DNA from: a candidate division Zixibacteria bacterium SM23_81
Lineage (GTDB): Bacteria; SM23-81
Length of the DNA: 64,000 nucleotides
Direction of reading: 5' to 3'
Assembly (NCBI GenBank): GCA_001304015.1
Contig: LJUY01000011.1
Coordinates: 26,652 to 90,651 of the forward strand
Shown: positions 51,462 to 59,179 of the stretch, piece after piece
How positions within the stretch are numbered: the stretch's first letter is position 1
Layout: the number at the start of each line of letters is the position of its first letter
Position numbers and translations under genes: made by a program
Notes under the pieces: generated by a model
Told to the model about the DNA's origin: nothing
Databases searched by the model: none
What the model saw: the letters and a program-made list of their open reading frames with translations, nothing else

Positions 51462-52916
51462 CTACTTTTTGATTTCCGTTATTCCTCCACAGGTGCTACA
51501 GATGATATGGGAGCCACCGAAGGCCGGGGAAATCTGCAGCAATCTCCCGCAAGAGCAAGAAAAGCTCTCCCAGCCCTTCCCTTTTCTCACATATGTTTGT
51601 CGAGCCGGTGCGCCAGGTGGACCTTCTTTTTTCTTGCCTTCTTCTACTGTCACAGCCCCAACTGCTGCGGTCACCGCCGCCAATTCAGCAAGCGGCACCT
51701 CATTCTCTCTTCCACAGCGGGGACAGAATATTTTCGGTTTCTTATAATCGGGAGGAACTTTCATTTTAAGCCCACAGGCACATATCAAAAAGGCGTATTT
51801 ATTGACCGCCCGCATGATATCCCCAAGATCCCTGATCCCTTTTTTCTTCCCCGGCTCCCGCTCTCGCTTTTCCACAGAAGGCTTTCTTATCAAAATACGC
51901 TTCGCTTCCAGCAGACCCGATGTGGGGATAACGGCAGGCGCTTTGCCTCTGACCTTGGAAAAGGATTTTTGATAATCCCGATAATTCACGCCGTGCATCA
52001 TACCTCGTAAGATTTTTATTCTCTCGGAAATAGGCGGATGCGTGCTGGTCAGATTGGATAGCTGCATGCCCTTTTTTTTAAGAGGATTGACGATATACAT
52101 CGGAGCTGTCACCTTATTCGCCGAGGGGAGGTCCAAACTCACTGAAGAAATCTGCTCCAGAGCAGAGGCCAAACCCTCTGGATATCTCGTTAATCTCGCT
52201 GCGGTGGCATCGGCCAAATATTCTCTCTTTCTCGATAGAGAGAAGTAAAGCAGGCGAGTCAATATGGGTGCTAAGATGGCCAAAGCAATAGCGACGGCGG
52301 TAATAATTAACTGAGCCTGTCCTCCCCCTGCCACCTTTTTGCTGGTGCGATATCTTCGTGAGGATCTCGAGGAGAACCACATGCTTCTCAGAAATACTTG
52401 CGAGATAAGCACGATGCTTCCCAGCAATATACCCGCAAATGTCACAAAGAGCACATCTCTGTTGACGATATGGGACATCTCATGGGCAATGACCCCCTGA
52501 AGCTCATCACGATTCAATCTGGACAGCAGTCCCGCGGTCACCGCAATGGCACATTTCTCCGATTTGATTCCCGTGGCAAAGGCATTGGGTGCCTCCTCAG
52601 CTACGATGTATACCTTCGGCATAACGGGTAAATTCGCTGCAATTTTCATCTCCTCAACGATATTGAATAACTGAGGATGGACATCATGTGAGACCTCCTG
52701 CGCTTTGCTCACCGCCAGAAGGATCGAGTCGCCCGAAAAATAGCTGATCAGAGACATAAAAAACCAGACGCCCAAAGCGATCACAATGCCTGCTGTCCCA
52801 CCATCGGGAGGGAAAAAGACGGCCCCGACGAAATAGCCCAACAGAACAAGGCAAATCCCCATGGATATGAAAAGAATCAGTGATTTTCTCTTATTTGCCC
52901 TTATTAATTCCCACAT
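51462..52916 (-). CDS. htpX: HtpX-type M48 membrane protease with C-terminal zinc ribbons
   Basis: A 484-residue membrane zinc metalloprotease. Two helices open the protein (LILFISMGICLVLLGYFVG, TAGIVIALGVWFFMSLISYF); the HEMSH active site (VIAHEMSHIVNRD), a further helix pair and the third zinc ligand in SLSRKREYLADATA follow. Ordinary HtpX is about 290 residues; here the C-terminal half adds two zinc-ribbon-like elements, CACG with CPRCG (about residues 395-415) and CSCG with CSTCG (about 460-480). The protease may degrade misfolded membrane proteins; the ribbons could recruit substrates or partners. It follows lemA and a zinc-ribbon gene, a common chaperone-like trio. Confidence 0.93.
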   Translation of the reverse strand: MWELIRANKRKSLILFISMGICLVLLGYFVGAVFFPPDGGTAGIVIALGVWFFMSLISYFSGDSILLAVSKAQEVSHDVHPQLFNIVEEMKIAANLPVMPKVYIVAEEAPNAFATGIKSEKCAIAVTAGLLSRLNRDELQGVIAHEMSHIVNRDVLFVTFAGILLGSIVLISQVFLRSMWFSSRSSRRYRTSKKVAGGGQAQLIITAVAIALAILAPILTRLLYFSLSRKREYLADATAARLTRYPEGLASALEQISSVSLDLPSANKVTAPMYIVNPLKKKGMQLSNLTSTHPPISERIKILRGMMHGVNYRDYQKSFSKVRGKAPAVIPTSGLLEAKRILIRKPSVEKREREPGKKKGIRDLGDIMRAVNKYAFLICACGLKMKVPPDYKKPKIFCPRCGRENEVPLAELAAVTAAVGAVTVEEGKKKEGPPGAPARQTYVRKGKGWESFSCSCGRLLQISPAFGGSHIICSTCGGITEIKK

Positions 52917-52976
52917 AGCCCGTCACTCATACTCTGGCCAGATACTATGGATCCTAAGCTGCTGCGAGATCACAAA

Positions 52977-53534
52977 TCATGAAAAATCAACCTTTGGCAC
53001 CGCTCTTTCCCCCCTATCTTCCAGCTCAAAAAACTCCTCAACCGTGAAGCTGAACATGCCGGCGACGACGTTTGATGGGAACATCTGGATTTTGTTATTA
53101 TAGAAAAGCACCTGATCATTGTAACTCTGCCGCGCAAATCCTATTTTGTTCTCCGTGGAGGTCAGTTCCTCCTGCAACGCCAGGAAGTTCTGATTCGCCT
53201 TGAGATCGGGATAGTTCTCGACAACGACCAAAAATCGGCTTATGGCACCGCTCAATGCGCTTTCAGCAGGCCCCTTTTCGCCGACGCTGCCCGCATTTAT
53301 CGCCCTGCTTCTCGCTTCGGTGATGTTCTCCAAGGTCTCCCTTTCGTGCTTCATGTATCCCTTGGCAGTCTCCACCAAATTCGGGATGAGATCGTGCCGT
53401 CTTTTCAATTGAACGTCAATCTGTGACCAGGCATTTTTTACTTGATTTCGCAGACGTATCAGGGAATTGTAAAATCCGATCAGCACCACCACCACGATGA
53501 CCACTACGGCTAATAGAAGTATCAAGATTGCCAT
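52977..53534 (-). CDS. lemA: LemA family protein
   Basis: A 185-residue LemA protein: one N-terminal helix (LILLLAVVVIVVVVLIGFYN), then a helical bundle with the family motif NQVKNAWSQIDVQLKRRHDL, IPNLVETAKGYMKHE and NYPDLKANQNFLALQEELTS. LemA proteins are membrane anchored and found next to HtpX-type proteases, whose activity they may affect. AAAGGAGG lies six bases before the ATG at 53534. Confidence 0.95.
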   Translation of the reverse strand: MAILILLLAVVVIVVVVLIGFYNSLIRLRNQVKNAWSQIDVQLKRRHDLIPNLVETAKGYMKHERETLENITEARSRAINAGSVGEKGPAESALSGAISRFLVVVENYPDLKANQNFLALQEELTSTENKIGFARQSYNDQVLFYNNKIQMFPSNVVAGMFSFTVEEFFELEDRGERAVPKVDFS

Positions 53535-53552
53535 CTGCAACCTCCTTTCGTC

Positions 53553-53945
53553 CTATTGCCTTTTCTTGGCAAACATCTCTTTAAGCAGACGCAGAACTCT
53601 GTCATCTTTGCCTAAACTACCCATCTGAAGGATCTCTTCAAGTTCACCTTCGTCCAGCCAGATACCATCATTGTTTCGACATCTATCGATGCGCACCTTC
53701 CCATTGGCTCCAGCTGAAACCTTCTCCATCCTTTTCCGACATATGGGGCATCTCCTCGATCTCTCCTCAGTCACTTCGTCTGTCTCGAAGGAAGAAAGAA
53801 AACGATCCCTAGAATCAGGATCTCCCAGCAGAAGCTCAAGCTCTCCGGCATCAAGCCATATGCCGCCGCAGGAGGTGCAATGATCTATCTCCACCTCATC
53901 GAGCTCCAGAACGATCATCGGCTCTTTGCACACCGGACAGTCCAA
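53553..53945 (-). CDS. Double zf-TFIIB zinc-ribbon protein
   Basis: A 130-residue protein with two zf-TFIIB-like zinc fingers: MDCPVCKEPM with HCTSCGGIWLDAGELE, and CPICRKRMEKVS with RCRNNDGIWLDEGELEEI. The second finger has lost one cysteine pair member (RCRNN instead of CxxC), so it may bind metal weakly. The start is TTG at 53945 with GGGAGG five bases upstream. It leads the LemA/HtpX cluster and may regulate or deliver substrates to the protease. Confidence 0.88.
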   Translation of the reverse strand: MDCPVCKEPMIVLELDEVEIDHCTSCGGIWLDAGELELLLGDPDSRDRFLSSFETDEVTEERSRRCPICRKRMEKVSAGANGKVRIDRCRNNDGIWLDEGELEEILQMGSLGKDDRVLRLLKEMFAKKRQ

Positions 53946-53985
53946 ATAAGCCTCCCTCTGTTATCGATAAATAATGGCCGGCTGT

Positions 53986-54630
53986 CTACGTTTGCTGCCT
54001 ATAAAAGGACACAAAGAAATAGAGAACGGCCAGGAAACTAAAAAGATATATTGGGCTCAAGATAATCGCTGTCTTGGCGGACAAATGTGTGAACCATCCC
54101 ATTGGCTTTGAGTATAAGAGATAGTTCACCACTACAAAGGTCCTCTCCAATGATGCCAGCGAGGACCCAATCACAGCGAATAGGGTCGGTTTTCTTAACC
54201 TGATTTCCTCTTCATGACGCGTTTCTTGATGAAAGACGATAAAGAAAATCAATATGAATATTGAACTCACCCAAGGTATGAGCGGATCGATAAATTGGGA
54301 TCTCAGAAAATACATGACCAGATATGGCGACAGATACATTCTAAAGATCAGCACCAAGCTTTTGACATTTAAGCAAAGCAAGGCGCACGAACCGATGATG
54401 GCCAAAATGGATGCCTTTTTTAATCTCAGTTGCCCTTTACGGACATATCCTTTAAAGAATAAAACGAAGAACAGCACGATGGCGAGCCCGGCCAGCAAAG
54501 AGAGAAATGCGACGGCCAGCGCTACTGGCAAACTTCTGAAAATACCAGGCAAAAAAGTCCCCATGTATCTCAGCAGAAAAGTATAAGAGATGCTCATTGC
54601 CGCCAGCAAGGTTGCTTTTTTTAAATTCAT
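53986..54630 (-). CDS. Multi-helix membrane protein of unknown function
   Basis: A 214-residue protein with about six membrane helices arranged as two similar halves, each starting with a short basic motif (NLKKATLLAAMSISYTFLL, LRLKKASILAIIGSCALLC, IRLRKPTLFAVIGSSLASL), so it looks like an internally repeated membrane protein. No family is recognised. AAAGGAG lies eight bases before the ATG at 54630. It lies just upstream of the zinc-ribbon/LemA/HtpX genes (gap 40 bases) and may belong with them. Confidence 0.8.
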   Translation of the reverse strand: MNLKKATLLAAMSISYTFLLRYMGTFLPGIFRSLPVALAVAFLSLLAGLAIVLFFVLFFKGYVRKGQLRLKKASILAIIGSCALLCLNVKSLVLIFRMYLSPYLVMYFLRSQFIDPLIPWVSSIFILIFFIVFHQETRHEEEIRLRKPTLFAVIGSSLASLERTFVVVNYLLYSKPMGWFTHLSAKTAIILSPIYLFSFLAVLYFFVSFYRQQT

Positions 54631-54882
54631 TTTCATCTCCTTTCACGCGAAAGCCTGCGGATTATAGAAACGACTCACGCAGACGGTACATATAGTTCAC
54701 CTCTAGCTCTTTCTGCGCTGACCATATGACACCATCCACGCAGCGGCCGTATCGATCTCTGCGCCCAAAAACTCTCCAAAGCCCACCACAATCACCTACA
54801 GAGGGCCAAACTGGCGGGCTCCAGCGACAGCCACATGCTATTAGCTATCGCGAGGACGCCCGAAACAAGCGCAGCGTACTGT

Positions 54883-55059
54883 CTACTTTTTATGCGTGGC
54901 CATCATCAGGGCTATGGCCAGCACCGCCAGATTGGTGCAGGTCCGGGACATACCCTCGGGGGCAACACCGAGGATGGGTCGACCCACGAAAACCCCGACC
55001 ACCGCCAGGATGAAGCCCAGCGCCGACAGGGCAATGAGCACCCATACGAGATTCCGCAC
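54883..55059 (-). CDS. Small two-helix membrane protein
   Basis: A 58-residue protein with two helices (LVWVLIALSALGFILAVVGV and CTNLAVLAIALMMATHKK) joined by a loop FVGRPILGVAPEGMSRTCTN. Such short proteins are easily missed. The start is GTG at 55059, because GGGAGG lies six bases upstream and the frame from there is compact; the ATG at 55089 has no ribosome site. The function is unknown; it is an isolated gene between two spacers. Confidence 0.65.
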   Translation of the reverse strand: MRNLVWVLIALSALGFILAVVGVFVGRPILGVAPEGMSRTCTNLAVLAIALMMATHKK

Positions 55060-55281
55060 AGTTAACCTCCCTTCGCTGATGGAGAGCATGGCCTATTTAG
55101 GCCACGCGGTTGGAAAAAACAGCCCTTTTGACGCGCCATTTTTTCTCTGAAGAAACAGCTGCCTTATCATGATGACGCTGCCGGATCGACGCGGGAAAAA
55201 GCTGCCCAGAACAAAGCTGTCATAGATAATTGCTCCGTCATCCCGCGGAAGGTGAATCCACCCCAGCACAAACGGCCCTTC

Positions 55282-55701
55282 TCACTCTCCTATGATCTTG
55301 ATCAAGACTCGCTTCTTGCGCCTGCCATCGAACTCACCGTAAAAGATCTGTTCCCAGGGCCCGAAGTCCAAGCGCCCATCCGTGATGGCCACCACCACCT
55401 CACGCCCCATGACCTGCCGCTTGAGATGGGCATCGCCGTTGTCCTCTCCCGTGCGGTTGTGGCGATACCGGCTGATGGGTTCATGCGGCGCCAACTCCTC
55501 CAACCATTCTTCATAGTCCTGGTGGAGACCCGATTCGTCGTCGTTGATGAAGACAGAGGCGGTGATGTGCATGGCGTTGACCAACACCAATCCCTCCCTG
55601 ACGCTGCTTTCCCGGAGACAGTCCTCCACTTGAGGGGTGATATTTATGAACGCTCTGCGTGTGGGAACGTTGAACCAGAGTTCTTTCCGATAGCTCTTCA
55701 T
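55282..55701 (-). CDS. yjbQ: YjbQ/UPF0047 family protein
   Basis: A 139-residue YjbQ/UPF0047 protein: [60 protein letters not shown] and [20 protein letters not shown]. All conserved residues of the family are present, including the histidine and glutamate that bind a metal in known structures; it has been linked to thiamine phosphate synthesis as a secondary activity. GGATG precedes the ATG at 55701. It follows the SUMF1-like gene by 26 bases. Confidence 0.93.
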   Translation of the reverse strand: MKSYRKELWFNVPTRRAFINITPQVEDCLRESSVREGLVLVNAMHITASVFINDDESGLHQDYEEWLEELAPHEPISRYRHNRTGEDNGDAHLKRQVMGREVVVAITDGRLDFGPWEQIFYGEFDGRRKKRVLIKIIGE

Positions 55702-55727
55702 ACATCATCCTTTTCTTACTCGCTTGC

Positions 55728-56615
55728 TTAGGGATATTCCCGAACAAGACGAAAGCCCAAAGAGTAATGGAAATCGAAGGACTGTTCCCGGCCACGATGG
55801 GCCGAGCGACAATGCTCAGCGCTTTCGCGAAAGCTTCCGCCACGCCCGACGTGAGTCCTCCACAACGAGAAAAGAGACCACCCAAATTTAGGACCTCGGG
55901 GATCGAGCTGGGGCTCCTTTTGGTAAGGTTTTTCCCACCGATCCCAACACCATTCCCATACGTTGCCGTGCATATCATACAGTCCCCAAGGATTTGGCGA
56001 TTTCAGTCCCACCTCCTTGGTTCCGTCTGAACCGCTATTGCCGGCCCACCACATGTAGCGATCGGCGACCTCAAAGAAATTATCACTCTCTTCGGCATTT
56101 TCCACTTCGTCGCTAAAGAAGAAAGGCGTTTGGGTATCGGCGCGGCAGGCATACTCCCATTGCGCCTCGGTGGGCAGGTGAAAGGTTCCCCGACCAAGAT
56201 TGTTGAGTCGCTTGATGAACTTCTGACAGGCGCGCCAGCTGACCTTCTCCACGGGATGGTTCGGCCTGTCCCGGAATTTGGAGGGATTCTTGTTCATCAA
56301 AGCCTCCCACTGGGCTTGGGTGACCTCATACTTGCTCATATAAAATGGCCTGGTGATGGTCACATGGTGCACAGTCCAATCGTGTTGGGAGCGACCCGGC
56401 TCCTCCAGAGGCGATCCCATGAAGAACGAGCCCGGCAGGATCAGCACCATCTCCAACTTCTTGGCGTCTGGAGGCAGCTCAGGCAGGTCAATAGTGAGCT
56501 CCTTGGTCACCTCAACCTCTGCGAAACTGGCGCTCAAAAGGGGGGAACAGAGGAGAAACACCATCGCCAGTGCGATTCCCCCGATCTGCTCTTTAAGATG
56601 CCGTCCTCTCAGCAT
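55728..56615 (-). CDS. Exported formylglycine-generating-enzyme-like protein
   Basis: A 295-residue SUMF1/FGE-fold protein with signal peptide (IALAMVFLLCSPLLSASFAE). The fold's marks are FFMGSPLEEPGRSQHDWTVH, YEVTQAQWEALMNKNPSKF, RLPTEAQWEYACRA-like FHLPTEAQWEYACRAD, NPWGLYDMHGNVWEWCWD, and RGGSFRESAEHCRSAHRGRE. In active FGE two cysteines bracket this last motif; here the first is replaced (RGGSFRE), leaving only one, so it is probably not a formylglycine generator but a secreted binding or copper-less relative. GGAGG stands before the ATG at 56615. Confidence 0.9.
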   Translation of the reverse strand: MLRGRHLKEQIGGIALAMVFLLCSPLLSASFAEVEVTKELTIDLPELPPDAKKLEMVLILPGSFFMGSPLEEPGRSQHDWTVHHVTITRPFYMSKYEVTQAQWEALMNKNPSKFRDRPNHPVEKVSWRACQKFIKRLNNLGRGTFHLPTEAQWEYACRADTQTPFFFSDEVENAEESDNFFEVADRYMWWAGNSGSDGTKEVGLKSPNPWGLYDMHGNVWEWCWDRWEKPYQKEPQLDPRGPKFGWSLFSLWRTHVGRGGSFRESAEHCRSAHRGREQSFDFHYSLGFRLVREYP

Positions 56616-56657
56616 ATCTTTTCACCTCCGTAAACGCCTCCCTGGTTACTGTTCGTC

Positions 56658-57017
56658 TCATTCAGGGCCATCCCAGCCAAACCTCTTCAGATCCACTTGG
56701 CCAGTCCGGCCGAAGACGATGCCCTCATTCTCCAAGAGATCCCGCTGCTGGATGGCGCCGCGACTGTTCTCCGGTAAGCTGATCCTTCCCTGGCTGTTGA
56801 TCACCCGCTGCCAGGGCACATCAGCATCAGTCAGCGCCGCCATGGCGTATCCCACCTGTCGGGGAGAACAATGCCCCACATAGGCGGCAATCTGCCCATA
56901 GGTGGCCACACGTCCTCGGGGAATCATGCGAACCACCTCGTAGATGTGCGCATAGAGGCCAGAGCTGGCCGAAGCATCCGCCGAGCCCGTTTTTTTTCGA
57001 CTGAAATCAGTCTCCAT
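56658..57017 (-). CDS. Alkyltransferase-like (ATL) DNA-binding protein
   Basis: A 119-residue MGMT-fold protein of the alkyltransferase-like class. The DNA-binding helix (PRGRVATYGQIAAYVGHCSP) and the arginine finger (GYAMAALT) are normal, but the active-site motif PCHRV is PWQRV here, so the alkyl-accepting cysteine is a tryptophan. ATL proteins recognise alkylated guanine and hand it to nucleotide excision repair. The start overlaps the upstream phosphatase gene by eleven bases (57007-57017). Confidence 0.92.
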   Translation of the reverse strand: METDFSRKKTGSADASASSGLYAHIYEVVRMIPRGRVATYGQIAAYVGHCSPRQVGYAMAALTDADVPWQRVINSQGRISLPENSRGAIQQRDLLENEGIVFGRTGQVDLKRFGWDGPE

Positions 57018-57993
57018 GATCCAACCTGCGGATCGCCATGATGGTCAGATCGTCAGTCCTAGGAGTGCCGGATAGAAAGGCATTCACGTCTTTCAGACAA
57101 GCGGAGATGACTTCCTTTGGTGCCAGCAGGCAGTTCTGTCTAACGATTTCGCACAGACGCTTGGTGCCATACTCCCGACCTGATCCGTTCACCGCTTCGG
57201 AGAGGCCATCTGTGTAAAGAAGAATTGTATCCCCTGGATTCATCCGCACCTGGCTCACCGAAAAGCGCTCCTCGCAAAACATCCCTAGGGGAAGCCCGGT
57301 AGCTTCGATATTTACCATCTTTGAGCCCTGAACCAGAAGAGGAGGATTGTGTCCGGCATTGCATACGTCCACCCCTCCGGTATCGCCAGCCTTGCCGCAG
57401 ACCAGAGTGGCGAAATGAGTGGGCAGGGTGCTCTCGCAGAAGGTCCGGCTGGCCCGTTCCACAATTTGATCCAGGGGCAAGTCGAGAGACACCAGAGCCC
57501 GGAAGGTGGCGTGTAGGTGCGCCATGAGCATCGATGCGGCCACGCCTTTACCGCTCACATCCCCCACGATGAAATAGAGATCTCCGTCGGCGATCAAAAG
57601 ATCACAATAGTCTCCGCTGACGGGACCGGCCCCCTCGTAATGATAGGCAGCCTCCCATCCGTCGGCCTGCAGGCTTTTCTCCGGGAGCAAGGCGGTTTGG
57701 ATCTGGTTAGCCAGATCCAAATCTTCCTGCAGGGCTCGTTGCTGCTCGGGGGTCAGGCAATCGAGACAGAAGCGAACCAGGGGATCCGCGATCAGACGGT
57801 CCGAGTCGATCCCTCCCCTACATGACTCGCAAACACCATAGGTCCCATTCGCCACCCGTTCAAGGGCGGCATCAACCTCCTCGATAAGGTGCTGGACCTG
57901 CGTATCGTCCGAGACCTCTTCGAGGGCCTGCTCCAGTCTGGATCGCCGGTCGAGGAGCTGCTTGCGAACCGCGAAATCTTTCGCCTTTGCCAT
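57007..57993 (-). CDS. DksA-type zinc finger fused to SpoIIE/PP2C phosphatase
   Basis: A 328-residue fusion. Residues 1-85 resemble DksA/TraR: a helical coiled coil (RSRLEQALEEVSDDTQVQ) and a C4 zinc finger (CESCRGGID with FCLDCLTPE). Residues 95-328 form a SpoIIE/RsbU-type PP2C phosphatase with ALLPEKSLQADGWEAAYHYE, AGPVSGDYCDLL, DVSGKGVAASMLMAHLHAT, CNAGHNPPLL and LYTDGLSEA, and the final metal residues TDDLTIMAI. RsbU-like phosphatases act on anti-anti-sigma factors in stress signalling. AGGAGG lies six bases before the ATG at 57993. Confidence 0.93.
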   Translation of the reverse strand: MAKAKDFAVRKQLLDRRSRLEQALEEVSDDTQVQHLIEEVDAALERVANGTYGVCESCRGGIDSDRLIADPLVRFCLDCLTPEQQRALQEDLDLANQIQTALLPEKSLQADGWEAAYHYEGAGPVSGDYCDLLIADGDLYFIVGDVSGKGVAASMLMAHLHATFRALVSLDLPLDQIVERASRTFCESTLPTHFATLVCGKAGDTGGVDVCNAGHNPPLLVQGSKMVNIEATGLPLGMFCEERFSVSQVRMNPGDTILLYTDGLSEAVNGSGREYGTKRLCEIVRQNCLLAPKEVISACLKDVNAFLSGTPRTDDLTIMAIRRLDHGD

Positions 57994-58109
57994 CATACCC
58001 CTCCTGCTCTTGGGACATGGTATGCAACCATGTCTCTTCCCTATCGACCTGACGACGATGAAACTGTCGAATGAAAAAAGTGACGCTGAGCGAAACAAAA
58101 TGTAAACTT

Positions 58110-59123
58110 CTACTCAGAGCCCTTTTTCATTCTACGCACCAGATCATCGATGAGTTTCTGATCTTTGGGAAGCAGACCGGAGTTGGGAAGCCGAGTCACC
58201 AGCTCAGCCCAGCGCGTGTCTTGCTGATAGGCGCGCGCTAGGTAGGGTATGGCCTCATCAACCTGACCCGAGGCCGCCAGAGTCACTCCCACCCAGAAGG
58301 GCGCCTCGCCGTTGGTGGCTTGGTCGGGCACGATATTCGTTGCCTGGCGATACGCCTCCATGGCCTCCTCCACATTGCCCTTGGTCCACAGCTCATCCCC
58401 CTCGTTGAGCTTGATGTAGGCACGCTGGAGCTGAACCAGCCGTCGAAGCTCGGCAACGGGATCCGGGTGATCCTCTACCCGAAGGTCAAAGAGGCGATCC
58501 ACCCATGGTTTTCCGCTGTTCTCGCCGGAGACGATCAGGATGGCAGCGGACTGTCGACCTCTCAGGTCTCCACCCTCGCCCTCGGCGGCCTCCAAAGCCA
58601 CCAGCAGCCGCTCGGCCAGATCACCCTGGGCCGATTCATAGGCTTGGGCCATGGCCTCCCAAACGGTGGAGCTCTCCATCAGGTTGGCCTGGACGGAGTA
58701 GTGATTCCCCACATGGTGACCCGCCGCCTGGATGCATCGGCCGCCCGTGTGAGCGGCCACCCGTCCCTGGGTATCGACCATGGCCACCTGCCGGACTGCC
58801 TCATCGGCGTCGGTGGATACCAGGGCTTTCAGCGCTTCCGGCGCCGATCGCCCCACGCGCATCAGTTCTAGGCCAAGAGGTCCGTATGCCGGCTCGGCAA
58901 AAGATTGGGTGGCCACAGCCCCCACTCCCGCCTCTGCCCATGGCACGATGGGGCCCACGGAGAACCAGTGGGACTGAACGGCCACTCCCAACTGCCCGGT
59001 GACGGAATCACGGGCCACGATGGAATAAGTGGTGATTGGCCGGAGGGGTGAGTCTGGCTGAGCAAATGAGGTTGTAGCCAGGAGAGGCGAAAGAACCATG
59101 GTGGAGATGAGGGAAGCGCGCAT
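58110..59123 (-). CDS. Exported DUF1028 protein (Ntn-hydrolase fold)
   Basis: A 337-residue DUF1028 protein with signal peptide (MRASLISTMVLSPLLATTSFA). The mature protein begins TYSIVARDSVTGQLGVAVQS, as the Ntn-hydrolase-like family does, and continues AEAGVGAVATQSFAEPAYGP, GGRCIQAAGHHVGNHYSVQA. The C-terminal 110 residues are a TPR-like pair (YIKLNEGDELWTKGNVEEAM). DUF1028 is of unknown activity. The start is ATG at 59123, since AGGAGG lies six bases upstream. It follows the TonB receptor by 56 bases. Confidence 0.9.
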   Translation of the reverse strand: MRASLISTMVLSPLLATTSFAQPDSPLRPITTYSIVARDSVTGQLGVAVQSHWFSVGPIVPWAEAGVGAVATQSFAEPAYGPLGLELMRVGRSAPEALKALVSTDADEAVRQVAMVDTQGRVAAHTGGRCIQAAGHHVGNHYSVQANLMESSTVWEAMAQAYESAQGDLAERLLVALEAAEGEGGDLRGRQSAAILIVSGENSGKPWVDRLFDLRVEDHPDPVAELRRLVQLQRAYIKLNEGDELWTKGNVEEAMEAYRQATNIVPDQATNGEAPFWVGVTLAASGQVDEAIPYLARAYQQDTRWAELVTRLPNSGLLPKDQKLIDDLVRRMKKGSE

Positions 59124-59179
59124 GGCTAGCCTCCTGGGAAGGATCATGAATGGTTCTGGGGCGCATTTGTCATGGACAT

